The translations under genes were made by a program, and so were the position numbers. Shown here piece after piece: positions 23,112 through 34,118 of a stretch of 64,000 nucleotides of DNA. The stretch spans positions 141,898,682-141,962,681 of the forward strand of contig CM054062.1 of NCBI GenBank assembly GCA_028641055.1. Reading direction: 5' to 3'. The notes beneath the pieces were generated by a model, which worked only from the letters and a program-made list of their open reading frames with translations, made no database searches and was not told where the DNA came from. Each line of letters begins with the position of its first letter. The first letter of the stretch is position 1. Source of the DNA: Alopecurus myosuroides (taxonomy: Eukaryota; Streptophyta; Magnoliopsida; Poales; Poaceae).

Positions 23112-23659
23112 TGTCGGATATATACCAAATAGGGGTATAGAAGATGGTAGGCCAAGTGCCGGATTACCAGGGTGGCCTAAGTGGTAGTGGGCTTAGGTCC
23201 ATTAGGCGGCCCAGTAATCCGACGCGCAGAAGCCGGATTCTAGAAGAACCCGGATCACAGCCCATGTGATCTGGCTTGGAGAAGAAGACGGATTCCTTGC
23301 TTTCCAAGTTACAAGTTACCGTAGTTTTCTAGGTTTCCTATTCTGTAAGCCCTAATCCGGCTATTATATAAAGCCGGACGGGAGATAAACAAACCAACAA
23401 ACAGAGAAGCTCTACGCCAACTCGCCGAGAAGCTCATCCTCGTCGAGTAGCTTAGATCTAAACCCTCACATTGTAACCCTGTTTACGGGCTTTAGTCCCA
23501 ATTAGTGAGAAGTGCAGGAGTAGGCACGTCGTACTGTCGCGACGTACCGAACCTGGGTAAAATCCTGTGTTCTGTGTTACTACGCTATCCTGTTACCCCA
23601 CGTCTCTACCGTAGTCTCATGGCACCCCCGTCTATGAAAACTACTACGATGTCTCGACA
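23112..23659 (+). repeat. 3' LTR of element C
   Basis: 548 bp, same ends as 13803-14350 and nearly identical to it. Followed directly by the second ACACT. Confidence 0.95.
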
Positions 23660-23664
23660 ACACT

Positions 23665-24717
23665 ACTCGGCAGTACAGTTGGTGGGAAGAGATCAAGAAC
23701 GAGGGCCTGCCTCCTCCCCCTCCTTTGCCATCCGCAAATGCCGCTGCACAGCCTGTTCGCGCACCCGCTGCTCGGCCTCCAGCCTTCCCGAGAAGAGAAA
23801 ATGTGAACCAGGTGGCTTTAGGAGCCAACCGCTACTTCAACAATGATGGCTACCGCAACAACAACAACAACAACTACTACTACTACACCCGCAACAACAA
23901 CAGAGGCAACAACAACAACAACAACAACAACAACAACCAAGGTAACAAAAGCAACGGCAACAATGGTGGCGGAGACCGCAATCGGTACCAGGAGCACCAC
24001 GAGAGCTACATGATCTTCACCTCTGAGCCTGTCGACAAGAAATCCCAGCACAGGCGTGCCATGGAGGTCAATGATGTGATCCCTGCTGTTCCTCACTATA
24101 TGCATTGGTGCAACCAGGAGATCATGTGGTCCCGAGTAGATCATCCCAAGGTGATGCCCAACCCGGGTAGCTACGCCTTGGTGTTGGATCCTACCTTCTT
24201 GGGTCCCGAGAAGAATGTGAGGTTCAGCAAGGTACTCATCGACAACGGCAGCAGCATCAACATTGTGTACAGAGACACACTCGAGAAGCTCGGTATGGCC
24301 GAGAACATGCTGCTACCCAGCAAGACTACTTTCCATGGCATTGTGCCGGGAGTCTCTTGCAATCCGATTGGCCGAGTGTGGATAGATGTGCTATTCGGCA
24401 CCAGGGAGAACTGCCGCACAGAGAGCCTGCAGTTTGAGGTGGTTGATCACCAGAGCCCCTACCATGCCCTACTCGGCAGGCCTGCTCTGAGCAAGTTCAT
24501 GGCCTCCACCCACACTGCATATCTGAAGATGAAGATCCCTGGTCCCAATGGCGTGATTACCATCTCTGGTGATTACAAGAAGTCTATGGAGTGTGCCTCT
24601 ACTGGTTCTCAGTTGGCGGAGTCCATGGTGATCGCTGCCGAGAAGAAGAAGATGTACGAGGTGGTAGCTATGGCGCAATCCGCGCAAGCTGGTGCGCCTG
24701 GTGTGCCGAGTTCCTAG
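23665..24717 (+). pseudogene. Element B gag (end) and protease
   Basis: Resumes the gag frame after element C. A Gly/Asn/Tyr-rich nucleocapsid tail with a poly-Asn run is followed by protease (FSKVLIDNGSSINIVYRDTL near 24225-24285, catalytic D-N-G; then FHGIVPGVSCNPIG and YHALLGRPALSKFM). The frame ends at TAG 24715-24717. Further in-frame TAGs are at 24760 and 24820, before RT. In the rejoined zinc motif the position expected to be the last Cys reads Tyr (codon TAC), so the knuckle may be impaired. Confidence 0.85.
23857..23938 (+). repeat. AAC-rich microsatellite in gag of element B
   Basis: Interrupted (AAC)n and (TAC)n tract. It codes for runs of Asn and Tyr in the nucleocapsid part of Gag and stays in frame. 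Confidence 0.8.
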
Positions 24718-24819
24718 CACGGGACGGCATTCCAGGCATCTCAGGAGACAAAGAAGATCTAGGTTGACCCTAAGTTCCCCGACCGCGTTGCCATCATTGG
24801 CTCCGGGTTGGGGGAGAAA

Positions 24820-24822
24820 TAG
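24820..24822 (+). other. In-frame TAG at the protease/RT border of element B
   Basis: Codons GAG AAA TAG GAA AGC GAG CTC ATC, followed by FLRENRDVFAW in the same frame. The TAG is homologous in position to those in elements A (3904-3906) and C (18022-18024). B has two further TAGs upstream (24715, 24760) and one in RT (25594) that are not shared. Confidence 0.65.
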
Positions 24823-25593
24823 GAAAGCGAGCTCATCCACTTCCTCCGTGAGAATCGGGACGTGTTCGCCTGGTCCAATGAGGATTTACCAGGTGTCCCG
24901 AGGGAGTTGGTTGAGCACTCGCTACATGTGCGTCCTGACGCCAAACCAGTGAAGCAGGCTATGCGCCGTTTCGGAGATGAGAGGAGGAAGGCCATAGGTG
25001 ACCAGATCACCAAGCTGCTGATAAGCAATTTCATCATGGAGGTGCTGCATCCAGATTGGCTAGCCAACCCGGTCATGGTCGAGAAGAAGAAGGAGGATCC
25101 CAAGGCTGCTACCGCATGGCGTATGTGCATCGACTACACCGACTTGAACAAGGCATGCCCCAAGGATCCTTTTCCGCTACCTCGCATCGATCAGGTGATC
25201 GATTCCACTGCTGGTTGTGAACTGTTGTCTTTCATAGATGCCTACTCTGGTTTTCACCAGATAGCTCTCAATCCTGCTGATCAAATAAAGACTGCCTTCA
25301 TTACCCCGTACGGGGCTTATTGCTATCGTGTCATGTGTTTCGGGCTGCGGAATGCGGGTGCCACTTATCAGAGATGCATGCATAAATGCTTGCATGGTCA
25401 ACTCGGCAAAAATGTGCAGGTGTACGTAGATGACATTGTCATCAAAACGAATAAAACACATACTCTGCTTAGTGACCTTGAGGAAACTTTCGCTAACCTG
25501 CGCAAGTATAAGATGAAGCTGAACCCGAGTAAATGCACCTTTGGCGTCCCGGCTGGCAAGCTACTCGGCTTCTTGGTATCCAGTCGGGGCATA
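24823..25593 (+). pseudogene. Element B reverse transcriptase
   Basis: RT with LPGVPRELVEHSLHVRPD, CIDYTDLNKACPKDPFPLPR, FIDAYSGFHQIAL, FGLRNAGATYQRCMHKC, the catalytic YVDDIVIKT (about 25423-25434) and KCTFGVPAGKLLGFLVSSRG. The frame is cut by TAG 25594-25596, where A and C have GAA or GAG (Glu) after RGI. This stop is therefore a private mutation of B. Apart from TAG codons the frame is open from gag to the end of integrase. Confidence 0.88.
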
Positions 25594-25596
25594 TAG

Positions 25597-28332
25597 GCCA
25601 ATCCTTCAAAGATAAAAGCTATTGAGAGCATGTCTTTGCCGAGATCCCTGAAGGATGTGCAAAAATTCACTGGTTGCTTGGCATCTCTGAGCCGTTTCTT
25701 GGGCAGAATGGGCGAGAAGGCCCTGCCTTTGTATCAGTTGATGAAGAAAAGTGACAAGTTCGTCTGGACACCGCAAGCGGATGTGGCATTCAAAGAGCTA
25801 AAGGCAATGCTGGGTAGCGCTCCCATCTTGGCTAGTCCACTACCCAAGGAGCCAATGCTGCTATATATTGCTGCTACTAACCGGGTAGTCAGCGTGGTGA
25901 TTGTGGTGGAACGAGAAGAGGAAGGCAAGAGTGTGCAACGGCCTGTATATTATCTCAGTGAGGTGTTGTCCAGCTCCAAACAGAACTACCCTCACTACCA
26001 GAAGATGACTTACGGTGTGTACTTGGGCGCCAAGAAGTTGAAGCATTACTTCCAAGAACACCCCATCACAGTGGTGAGCTCGGCTCCCATCTTGGATATT
26101 ATGGGCAACAAGGAAGCGAGTGGCAGAGTAGCCAAGTGGGCAATCGAGCTGGCCGCGTACGCCCCAGCGTATGCGAGAAGAGAAGCCATCAAGTCTCAGA
26201 TCCTAGCAGAGTTTCTAGTGGATTGGGCTGAGGTGCAATATGAGCCTCCTACTCCGGTATCCAACTACTGGAAGATGCACTTCGATGGCTCCAAGATGAA
26301 GGAAGGCCTTGGTGCTGGCGTGGAGCTTACGTCACCCAAGCGAGATCAACTCAAGTATGTGCTGCAAATCCACCTCAAGGCATCCAACAATGTTGCAGAG
26401 TACGAGGCCGTAGTACACGGCTTGAAGGTAGCAAAGGAAGTTGGTGTGCAGCGCATTATATGCTATGGAGACTCGGATCTGGTTGTGCAGCAAGTTTCTG
26501 GCACTTGGGATGCTCTGGATGCAAACATGGCATCATACCGCTTCCTGGTTCAAACCATGACAGGATTCTTTGAGGGTTGCGAGTTCCAGCACATCCACCG
26601 AGCAGAGAATGAAGCAGCGGATGAGCTGTCCAAGTTGGGATCTTCTTGGCAGTGCATCCCGTCTGGGGTTGCTCTGGAGCATTTGAGAAAGCCATCCATC
26701 AAGCCATCCCCCAACTCGGAGTCCATTTTCGTTCCATCTCTGCCTGATGAAGAAGCAGTTCCAATGGAGATTGACTGGGAAAGTGCAAAAGGAGACCCCG
26801 GGACTGCAGTCTCCATCCCGGGGACTGGCACTGTTAGCCCGGGGACTGGCGCCTGCAACCCGGGGACTGCCCCTCGCTACTCGGGGACTGCTCATCCCTA
26901 CTCGGGGACTACCCCTCTCAGTTCGGGGACTGTCGCATTCCTCGAAGAAGTCCTTGCAAACCGTTCGGGGCTGCAGAGAGTCAACCCCAACACAGAAAAA
27001 GATGCAGCAGTGGCTGTCCCAATGGAAGTGGATGAACCAGTGTTTCCCGCACGAGAGACGCCGAGTTGGGCCATGCCCGTATTATCCTTCCTAAGGGACG
27101 GTACCCTGCCAGAAGATGAGGTGACTGCAAGGCAGATTCAGAGAAGATCCAAGGGCTATACCATCTTCAGAGAAGTGCTGCATAAAATAAGTGCCACTGG
27201 CGTGCTGCAGCGCTGTGTGGAACCGGAAGAAGGAGAAAAGATTCTGGTAGAGATACACCAAGGAGAGTGCGGGCATCACGCCTCTTCTTGGGCTTTGGTC
27301 AAGAAGGCTTTTCGGCATGGCTTCTACTGGCTCACCGCTCTGCAACAAGCTGAAGATATCGTGAGAAAGTGCAACGGTTGCCAGAGATTCGCAAGTAAGA
27401 TTCACATGCCTGCTTCCGAGTTGAAAACCATTCCCATCACTTGGCCGTTTGCTGTTTGGTGTTTGGATATGGTTGGCCCCTTCAGGCCGGCTAGAGGCAA
27501 CATGACACACATCTTAGTCATGGTGGACGAGTTCACCAAATGGATTGAAGTGAAGCCTATTCGGAAGTGCGATGGAGCTACAGCCGTGAAATTCTTAAAG
27601 GATGTGATCCTGAGATACGGCTACCCGCACAGCATCATCACAGATAACGGCACCAACTTTGCTGAGGGAGCCATGGTGAGATTCTGCAGAGATAAGCACA
27701 TCCGACTAGATGTCGCGTCTGTCGCGCATCCCGCGTCCAATGGGCAGGTGGAAAGAGCAAATGGCATGCTGCTTGCAGGCATAAAGCCAAGGCTGATTGA
27801 GCCACTGCTGAAAACACCAGGGTGTTGGCTAGACGAGTTGCCAGCGGTGTTGTGGAGTCTAAGGACTACCCCTAACCGGTCAACCGGCTACACGCCATTC
27901 TTCTTGGTTTACGGGGCTAAAGCCGTGTTGCCAATCGACCTAGAGCATGACTCCCCCCGAGTAACCCTCTACGCTGAGGCGGAGGCAAGAGAAACTCGAG
28001 AAGACGACGTTGACCTTCTAGAAGAAGCAAGAGAGCTTACTCTGTCACGTTCGGCTGTTTACCAGCAAAATTTGAGGCGTTATCACAGCCGAAAAGTGAA
28101 TCCAAGGGTTTTCCGAGAAGGAGACATGGTCCTGAGGCTTGTGCAGCGCACAGCCGGGATGCACAAGCTGTCCCCTCCGTGGGAAGGGCCGTTCATTGTG
28201 AGCAAGGCTTTGCACAATGATGCCTATTACCTCGTCGACGTGCGTCCATCACAAGAGAACAGGGCGGATAAAGCTGGAGAGGAGTCTAAGCGCCCCTGGA
28301 ATGTGGCTCTACTTCGTCGCTTTCATTCATGA
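25597..28332 (+). pseudogene. Element B RNase H and integrase
   Basis: Continuous frame of more than 900 codons after the TAG at 25594. The RT connection is followed by RNase H (MHFDGSKMKEGLGAGVEL near 26275, ASNNVAEYEAVVHGL, GDSDLVVQQVSG). A Pro/Gly/Thr heptad-repeat linker occupies 26793-26939. Integrase follows, with zinc module HQGECGHHAS...CNGCQRF (27255-27390), catalytic core CLDMVGPF and IITDNGTNF, and Glu in NGQVERANG near 27750. It ends PWNVALLRRFHS. No chromodomain is seen. The active-site residues look intact, so this part decayed only through the upstream TAGs. Confidence 0.88.
26793..26939 (+). repeat. 21-bp tandem repeat (7 copies) inside pol of element B
   Basis: The word GGGACT starts at 26800, 26821, 26842, 26863, 26884, 26905 and 26926, exactly 21 bp apart. 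It encodes seven heptapeptides with a PGT or SGT core, in frame, between RNase H and integrase. The same CGGGGACT word recurs at 28398 and in altered form just before the 3' LTR. Confidence 0.9.
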
Positions 28333-28999
28333 GCAAAAGTGTATATGTACTCTCTTATCCGAGTAAAAGCTCCTACCCTGCAATCAAAAATTGAACTCGG
28401 GGACTGCCCTCGTCCAAAATTGCTCTAAGTGTTTCTACTCTGTTGTCTCTTTGTCTACTCGGCTGCTACGCTTAGAATTTCAAAAGCATACAAAGTAGTG
28501 TGTTTATACTCACCGGACACTCTGCGACTCTGCTGCTGTCCGCAAACCGGCTTCATGGCAAGCCAGAGAACAAGCCAAAGAGTCAATGAACACATGAAAA
28601 ATTGCAAAGGGAAGGAAGCGTGTGGCAACCGAATAGAGTGTTTTTTACTGTCTGTTGTTATCTTTTTCGGCTATGTGGTGGGTAGCGTTACTATGACTGT
28701 TTCCAAGTGGCTAAGTATTTGAAACTCCAACTTTGAACTCTTGTGACTCGAATACCAAAAAAGCAACAAGTTGCAGGTAAGAGCTGAGATGAAAAGGAAG
28801 GGTGGATGAAAAATGCAACTCAGGGACTCGCATGATAACGCAACCCGGCATCAAGCCAAAGCTGCTCAAATTACTAAGTATAAAAACTTCAAATGAAATA
28901 AAACTGAGTAGCAACGGGAAGATAAACTGTTCAGTACATCTGCACCCGGCATTCCGGGGATTTGATAAAAGTTTCAAGCATAAGTGTGGCAGGACATAA
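28333..28999 (+). other. Non-coding gap between integrase and antisense gene of element B
   Basis: AT-rich. Contains AACTCGGGGACTGCC near 28395 and AACTCAGGGACTCG near 28815, words resembling the polypurine tract. No believable gene. It probably carries the 3' ends of both convergent transcripts. Confidence 0.5.
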
Positions 29000-31900
29000 T
29001 CAGGTGGAGGTAGTAGCATTTTCAGTGTTGGTCTTGGTGGCATCAGCTTCGGGGGTGGCCTTGGCAGCATCAGCTTCCGGGTTGGCGACATCCGCTTCCG
29101 GGTTGGTGGCAGCCTGATCAGAAGTGGCTGTGGCCACCGAGATGGGATCCGTCGCTGAAGTGGAGGCAGCTGATTGAGCGCGGAGTCGCGCCGTGTCATC
29201 GAGGGCTGCGCCTGATGAAGTGCCGAACTCAAGGGTCGCGGTGTCGATGGTCATCTCCACGCTTTCGGCTTCTTCGTCGCTATCCGCGACGGCCGTGCCC
29301 TTGCCCTTCTCGGACTTCTCATCGGTGCTGGCGAAGAAGCTCAGCCCGTCTGACACAGTGGCCTCCTCATCATCGTATTCATCCTCGTCGTCGCCCTCGC
29401 CTTCCACATCCGTGTCGGGCTCGGTGAGGCCTTCGATGTAGCGCGCGGTATCCGCGTAGGATGCGACCTCGTACGCAACCAACTGGCGGTGAGCCACGCA
29501 GTCGGGATCCTTCTCCCACCTCGAATCCTGGCGCATCTCGAGGATAAGGTTGAGATCAAGATTATCGTACCAGCTGCAGACAAAGAGGAGCAGCATATCA
29601 GCACCTGCCCGAGCTCCGGATGCCCGCCACTTCTTCAGCTCGGCTTTCACGCCATTCAGCTTCTCGGCGAGCCCACGGATGGTTGCTGGCGCAGAGTCTC
29701 GAGGCCAAAACAAGTCATGGAGTTTGAAGGCAGTGGACACCAGATCGGTGCCCACGCCCCTTAGACGCTGGAGCTGCCCCTGCATGTTTGTGAAGCTGTC
29801 TTCGATCGAGGCTTTAGTGTCCATGGGCTCGCCCTTCTCGGTGTGAGCTGCTTGGGCCTTTGACAGAGCAGGTTTGCAAGCCGAGCTGAGGTCGGGGAAA
29901 ATTTCTGAAAAAGCTATCAAAAAGATTAGAGACAGAGGCAGAGAAGAGAAGCGAATCGAGCAACAGAGAAGCAAAAGGAGACCGCGAAGCGCAGAGAAGC
30001 GGGTACTTACTATTCAGCTCGCAAAGTAGCGGCTGCAGCTTCTTCTCCCATGACTCCTCATCAGCAACGTGCCTTTCTTCCACCCTCCGGAACTGGGCCA
30101 GCTGGAGCATGAGATCTGAGTTGCTCTTCCTCAGCGTATCGCACTCCATCTCAAGAGCCCTTTTCTCAGCCTTGGCAGCTGCCTCTATCTTGTCCTTCTC
30201 GGCAGCTATCTTGTTCTTCTCGGCAGCAATGTCAATGGCATCTTGAAGGGCGGCTCGCAGCTGGACTTGGAGAGGTTCTAACTCGGTGGCATGTTCTCTC
30301 TTGAGCTCTACTGCTTGGCTCTCTAGTTGCTGCTGCACCTCGGCGGGCTTGAGGCAGTCGATATGCTCTTCAACAAATTTCTTGTGATCTTCTGCGGAGA
30401 GAGGAACAAGGTTAGCAGAGTAGCGAAGAATAAAGAAGAAAGACAAGCCGAAAATACGGCAACTCACCTTCCATTTTCTTGATGGTGGTCTCAGCATTCT
30501 CAACAAACACATGGCAGTGCTTGTGCTCATCTTCCAGCGCCTTAAACTTACCTGCAGGGTAAAATCAGTTAAAGCAGAAAGCATAAGCGGGCGTAAGCAC
30601 AAAACGCATGAACCACGTAGCTAAAAGCTTACTTTCGATCTCGGAAATCTTGAGAGTATGATCCACGGCCTCCTTCTCTGTCACGGCATCACTTTTACGT
30701 TCTGCTTCTAGGGCCTCAAGGCGCCTTCTTGCAATGCTGTGATTCCAGAGCAGCGACCGGTACAGATTTGTTCTCTTCAAGAGGCTATTCTGAGAGGCAG
30801 AAAGAAAAGGAATCAGACGAAATTTTGAAGATTCAACCCGAGAAGACGGCAACTCGGTTGAGTATCCGTCTACTCGGCCCGAATCTCGGGGACTGGGTGA
30901 TGGATAAGAAGAAGGAGAAGAGTAGAAGAGAAGAAAACAGCAACTCGGAACAGACAAGCAAAACTTACCGCGTAGGTTTGCTCGATGTCCTCTGCAGCTT
31001 TGCGATGGACGAACAGCTTCGCGGCAAGCGTACTGGTGGAAGACGAGATGGTCATGGGATTGTAGCCCATGTCCGCCTTGTTCCAGTCAATGCGCCAGTG
31101 GTCCAGCTTGCCCAAGGCAAGGTCGTGCCAGGGCTCGTTGCCAAGGACGTCGTTGTTCCAGTCAGCTTCAATGAAGCCTACCCGGTCGATCATCTGCTCA
31201 AGCCCCGTGGACGTCACCTCGGTCTCCTGGACCTCGCGCGAGAAAATTGAAAGGGCCTTGTCCTTGTTCTTGGCTGGCGGCTTGGAATCCACAGCCTGGG
31301 CCTGTTTGCCTCTGGTAATAGCAAGTTTCTTCTCGGCCGCGCTTAGTGGGATGCTGTATTGCTTGCTCGTCTGCAACATGTAAGGCGGGTAGGCAGGCGG
31401 ATCGCGAAGGCTTGATCCAGCAGGTATGCCTTCAGCGCTGCCGGAAGCACCAATAGTGAGCTGCCCACTCTTCACGGCAGGCTTCGCCTTTGGTTTAGGT
31501 GGCAGCATCGCGGCAGAATCTTGCGCAGCGCCACGAGGAGGATTCCTGCGGACGGTGGCATCTGGCTGGCCAGCTTGCTTCTCGGCGGCCTGCAACAGTT
31601 TTCTTCTCGGTGTCTTTTTTCTCGGCGGCTCTCGTTTCGGAGGCCTTCTTCTCAGCAGCCTTCCTCTCGGCCGCATCCTTCTTAGCTGGAGGGCTGGCTG
31701 TGATCTTGGTCTTCTTCACCGGCGAGGAGCTCGGTGCGGTGGATGAGGTGCCCTGCTGGGTAGGCGGCACCAAGGGTTCGCTACCCGGCGCAACGTCCGG
31801 CTGCGCGTGGCTCTGCAGGTCTTGCTCCATGTCAACTGTCTCAACCTGCTGCTCGGCAGCAGGGTCTGGTTGTGCTTCTTCTTGTCCTTCTACCCGCGGC

Positions 31901-34118
31901 TGCGCCGTAGGGTCGTCTTGGGCAGCGGTGTCAATGTCCTGGTGCTCCTGGTTTTCATCCTGCCGCTCAAGGGCGGCACGGTCTTGTTGCTCGGGGCCCT
32001 GTACTGTGTTCTCCCCGGTTGTGGCAGCCGGGGGAGAAGGTGGTCTCTCATCATGAGCAGCATCCTGCGCTTCCTGTTCTGCGCGGGCCTGCTGCTCCTG
32101 GTCGGCATCGTGGGCACCAGTATCCATGTCCTGGGCGTTGTCCTCGTCTTCTCCTTTCACAGGAGAGGGCGCGCGCGCCCTGTCCCGTGCTGCGATCTCG
32201 TCCTCGTCGGAGAGATCGATGAGCGCATCGAGGTCGATGGCAGATCTCTTCTTGGACTTGGACTTGGTGGGTGCGGCAGCAGCATCAGCGTCCAAGGGGG
32301 CGCTGAAGAGAAGAGAAAATTCAGAAAAAGAAGAGAGAAAGAAGAAACCAAGAAGCAATAGCGAAACAAGGAGTTCAGAAAAAGCAGCAACAACGATGCG
32401 CAACTCAGAAGAAAGTTACTTACCCTGCACGAGAAGGGGGTAGCCGTCTCCCCTGCTTGACCTTCTTCACGGCTTGCTTGGGCTTCTTGCTAGGGGGCTC
32501 TTGGGCACCGCTGCCCGTCCTCTTCCGAGTGGAGGGAGCGGCCACTCCAACCGGCTCAACGTTGAGGACATCCTCGTCCTCTCCCTCAGCCTCAGCCTCA
32601 GCATCAGCATCATCTGCAGAGTAGAGGAGAACAAAAGGATTGAGAAACAGAAAGAAAGGTTAGGTCGCGCTATTCGCAACTGGATAGCTGAGCTAAGTCA
32701 CCTTCTTCGTCGTTTTCTGACCAGTCCCGGATGGACGTGTCGACATGATGCTTACCCGGCTGGACGGCATGGGGGATACAGAGGCTGTCCGCGGTGTCGA
32801 AAGAGACCTCGTCGTCCTCTGTCCGATCCGCGTGCCAGTTGGCCTCGAAGCGCTCCTCGCTCTCAGCGAGCTGGCGAGCAAGGATCTGGAAATGGAGGCA
32901 AGCATCGCAAGTGAGTCGAGTAGCATAAAGGCATTCTACTCGGCATGGCGTGCAAGCACAAAGCACATGAAGCCTAACAGATCCTAGCAAGTGCCCTACT
33001 CGACATGGCGTGCAAGCACAAAGCACATGAAGCCTAGCAGATACTAGCAAGTGCCCTACTCGGGATGGCGTGCAAACACAAAGCATATGAAGCCTAAGGA
33101 ATACCGCTAAGTGTCCTACTCGGCACGGAGTGCGAATACTAGGCATACTAAGCTAAGAAGGCTATCTACTCGGGATTATGAGACAGGAAGCAAGATGATA
33201 AATACTAACCCGCTCGATGGGCTTCTTGCGGCTGTACGGCACGAAGCCGTACTGCCAGTGGTCGTGGAGGCCGGTGCTCATGATGGAGCGCGCCCAGGTA
33301 GCCACGTCCGCGTTGCTGAGCTCGAACGTGGTCGTCCGAGCGCAATCTCGATGGCCGCCCATGTAGCACATGAGATGTGCGCGGCGCTGCAGCGGAAGCA
33401 CTCGCCTGGAGATCCAGCAGGCGATGGGGTCGTCACTCTTGAGCCCCTCCTCGATCAGCTGGGCGAGGCGCTCGTCCATCTGCTTGAGGTCGCCCGCCAA
33501 TGGCGGCTTGTTTCTCCAATTCTTCCCGGTAGGAGCCGTATCGGTCCACCTGGGCAGATTGATCTGATCCACCACGGGGGCTCCCTTCTTGACGGGGATA
33601 TTCTTCACATAAAGAAAGGTCTTCTGCCATTTGCGAACAGAATCCAGGCCTTTGATGCGCGGGTGATTGGCCCCGCCGCGCTGCACCATCATGGCGCTGC
33701 CGGTTTGAGTCACGCCGCGGCTGCTGTTCGCGTTATTCGGCTTGGCCTTGCTCTGCTTCCTGAAGAAGAAGTACCGAGCCCAGGTCGTTGGCATGGGGCG
33801 CACGCCCAAGAATGCCTCGCACACCACGGCGTGGTATGCGAGCATGACAATGGCGTTTGGCGGGAGGTGGTGCGGCTGCAGGCCGTAGTGATTGAGAAAG
33901 GAACGGAAGAAATCGGAGGCAGGCAGCCCGAATCCTCGCGCGAAATGCGCGAGGAACACCACGTGCTCGCCCTCCTCCGGAGTGGGGACGAGCTCGCTGC
34001 CAGGCTGCCGGCAGCGAACACCGGGAGGAACTCGCCGGGTGTTCACTAACCACTGGCACTCCTCCGCTGTGACTCCAGATCCGGCCTAGCCGGCGCGGGC
34101 GTCGTCGTCGCGAGCCAT
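29000..34118 (-). pseudogene. Antisense eight-exon gene of element B (decayed)
   Basis: Homologue of the antisense gene in C. Exons on the minus strand: 34118-33210, 32885-32702, 32613-32424, 32302-30969, 30789-30633, 30551-30468, 30391-30011, 29904-29000. Introns are GT-AG with compatible phases. The N-terminal domain shows FARGFGLPASDFFRSFLNHYG and LQPHHLPPNAIVMLAYH (PF04195-like). Exon 4 is highly charged, with AEKKA/AEKKD repeats. Exons 5-7 form a coiled-coil-like region. Exon 8 has an acidic C terminus. Two lesions: TAG at codon 11 (34086-34088), and one extra base at an A4 run (31599-31602). The summed exon length of 4144 nt is one more than a multiple of three. The protein would otherwise have about 1380 residues, larger than in C. 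Confidence 0.75.
32941..33180. repeat. 60-bp tandem repeat (4 copies) in intron 1 of the antisense gene of B
   Basis: Four units with exact 60 bp spacing, starting at 32941, 33001, 33061 and 33121, each opening CGRNAYGGMGTGC. The first two are nearly identical and the fourth is diverged. The array lies wholly inside the intron 33209-32886. Confidence 0.9.

Larger units (their letters stand above)
13803..23659 (+). mobile_element. Element C: young, pol-deleted Gypsy retrotransposon with intact antisense gene
   Basis: 9857 bp with two 548 bp LTRs (about 3 differences) and a perfect 5 bp TSD. Sense genes are gag, protease and reverse transcriptase. RNase H and almost all of integrase are missing, and gag-pro carries stops and frameshifts. 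The opposite strand between 22691 and 19631 holds a six-exon gene with an uninterrupted spliced frame. C is related to B (same primer site and gene order, homologous RT and antisense protein) but has a different LTR. It must have relied on enzymes from another copy, so it is a non-autonomous element. Confidence 0.93.

Noticed and set aside
31499..32361. Plus-strand open frames of about 185 codons over exon 4 of the antisense gene of B
   Set aside because: Cys/Ser-rich shadows of the Ala/Glu/Lys-rich antisense exon. The minus strand has splice sites and homology to element C.
32941..33180. The 60-bp array as a CRISPR-like array
   Set aside because: Units are contiguous tandem repeats without unique spacers, inside an intron of a plant transposon.
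19631..34118. The antisense genes as captured host genes
   Set aside because: Homologous genes sit at the same place and strand in two different Gypsy families, and their N-terminal domain belongs to a known retrotransposon-associated plant family. It is an element gene of long standing.
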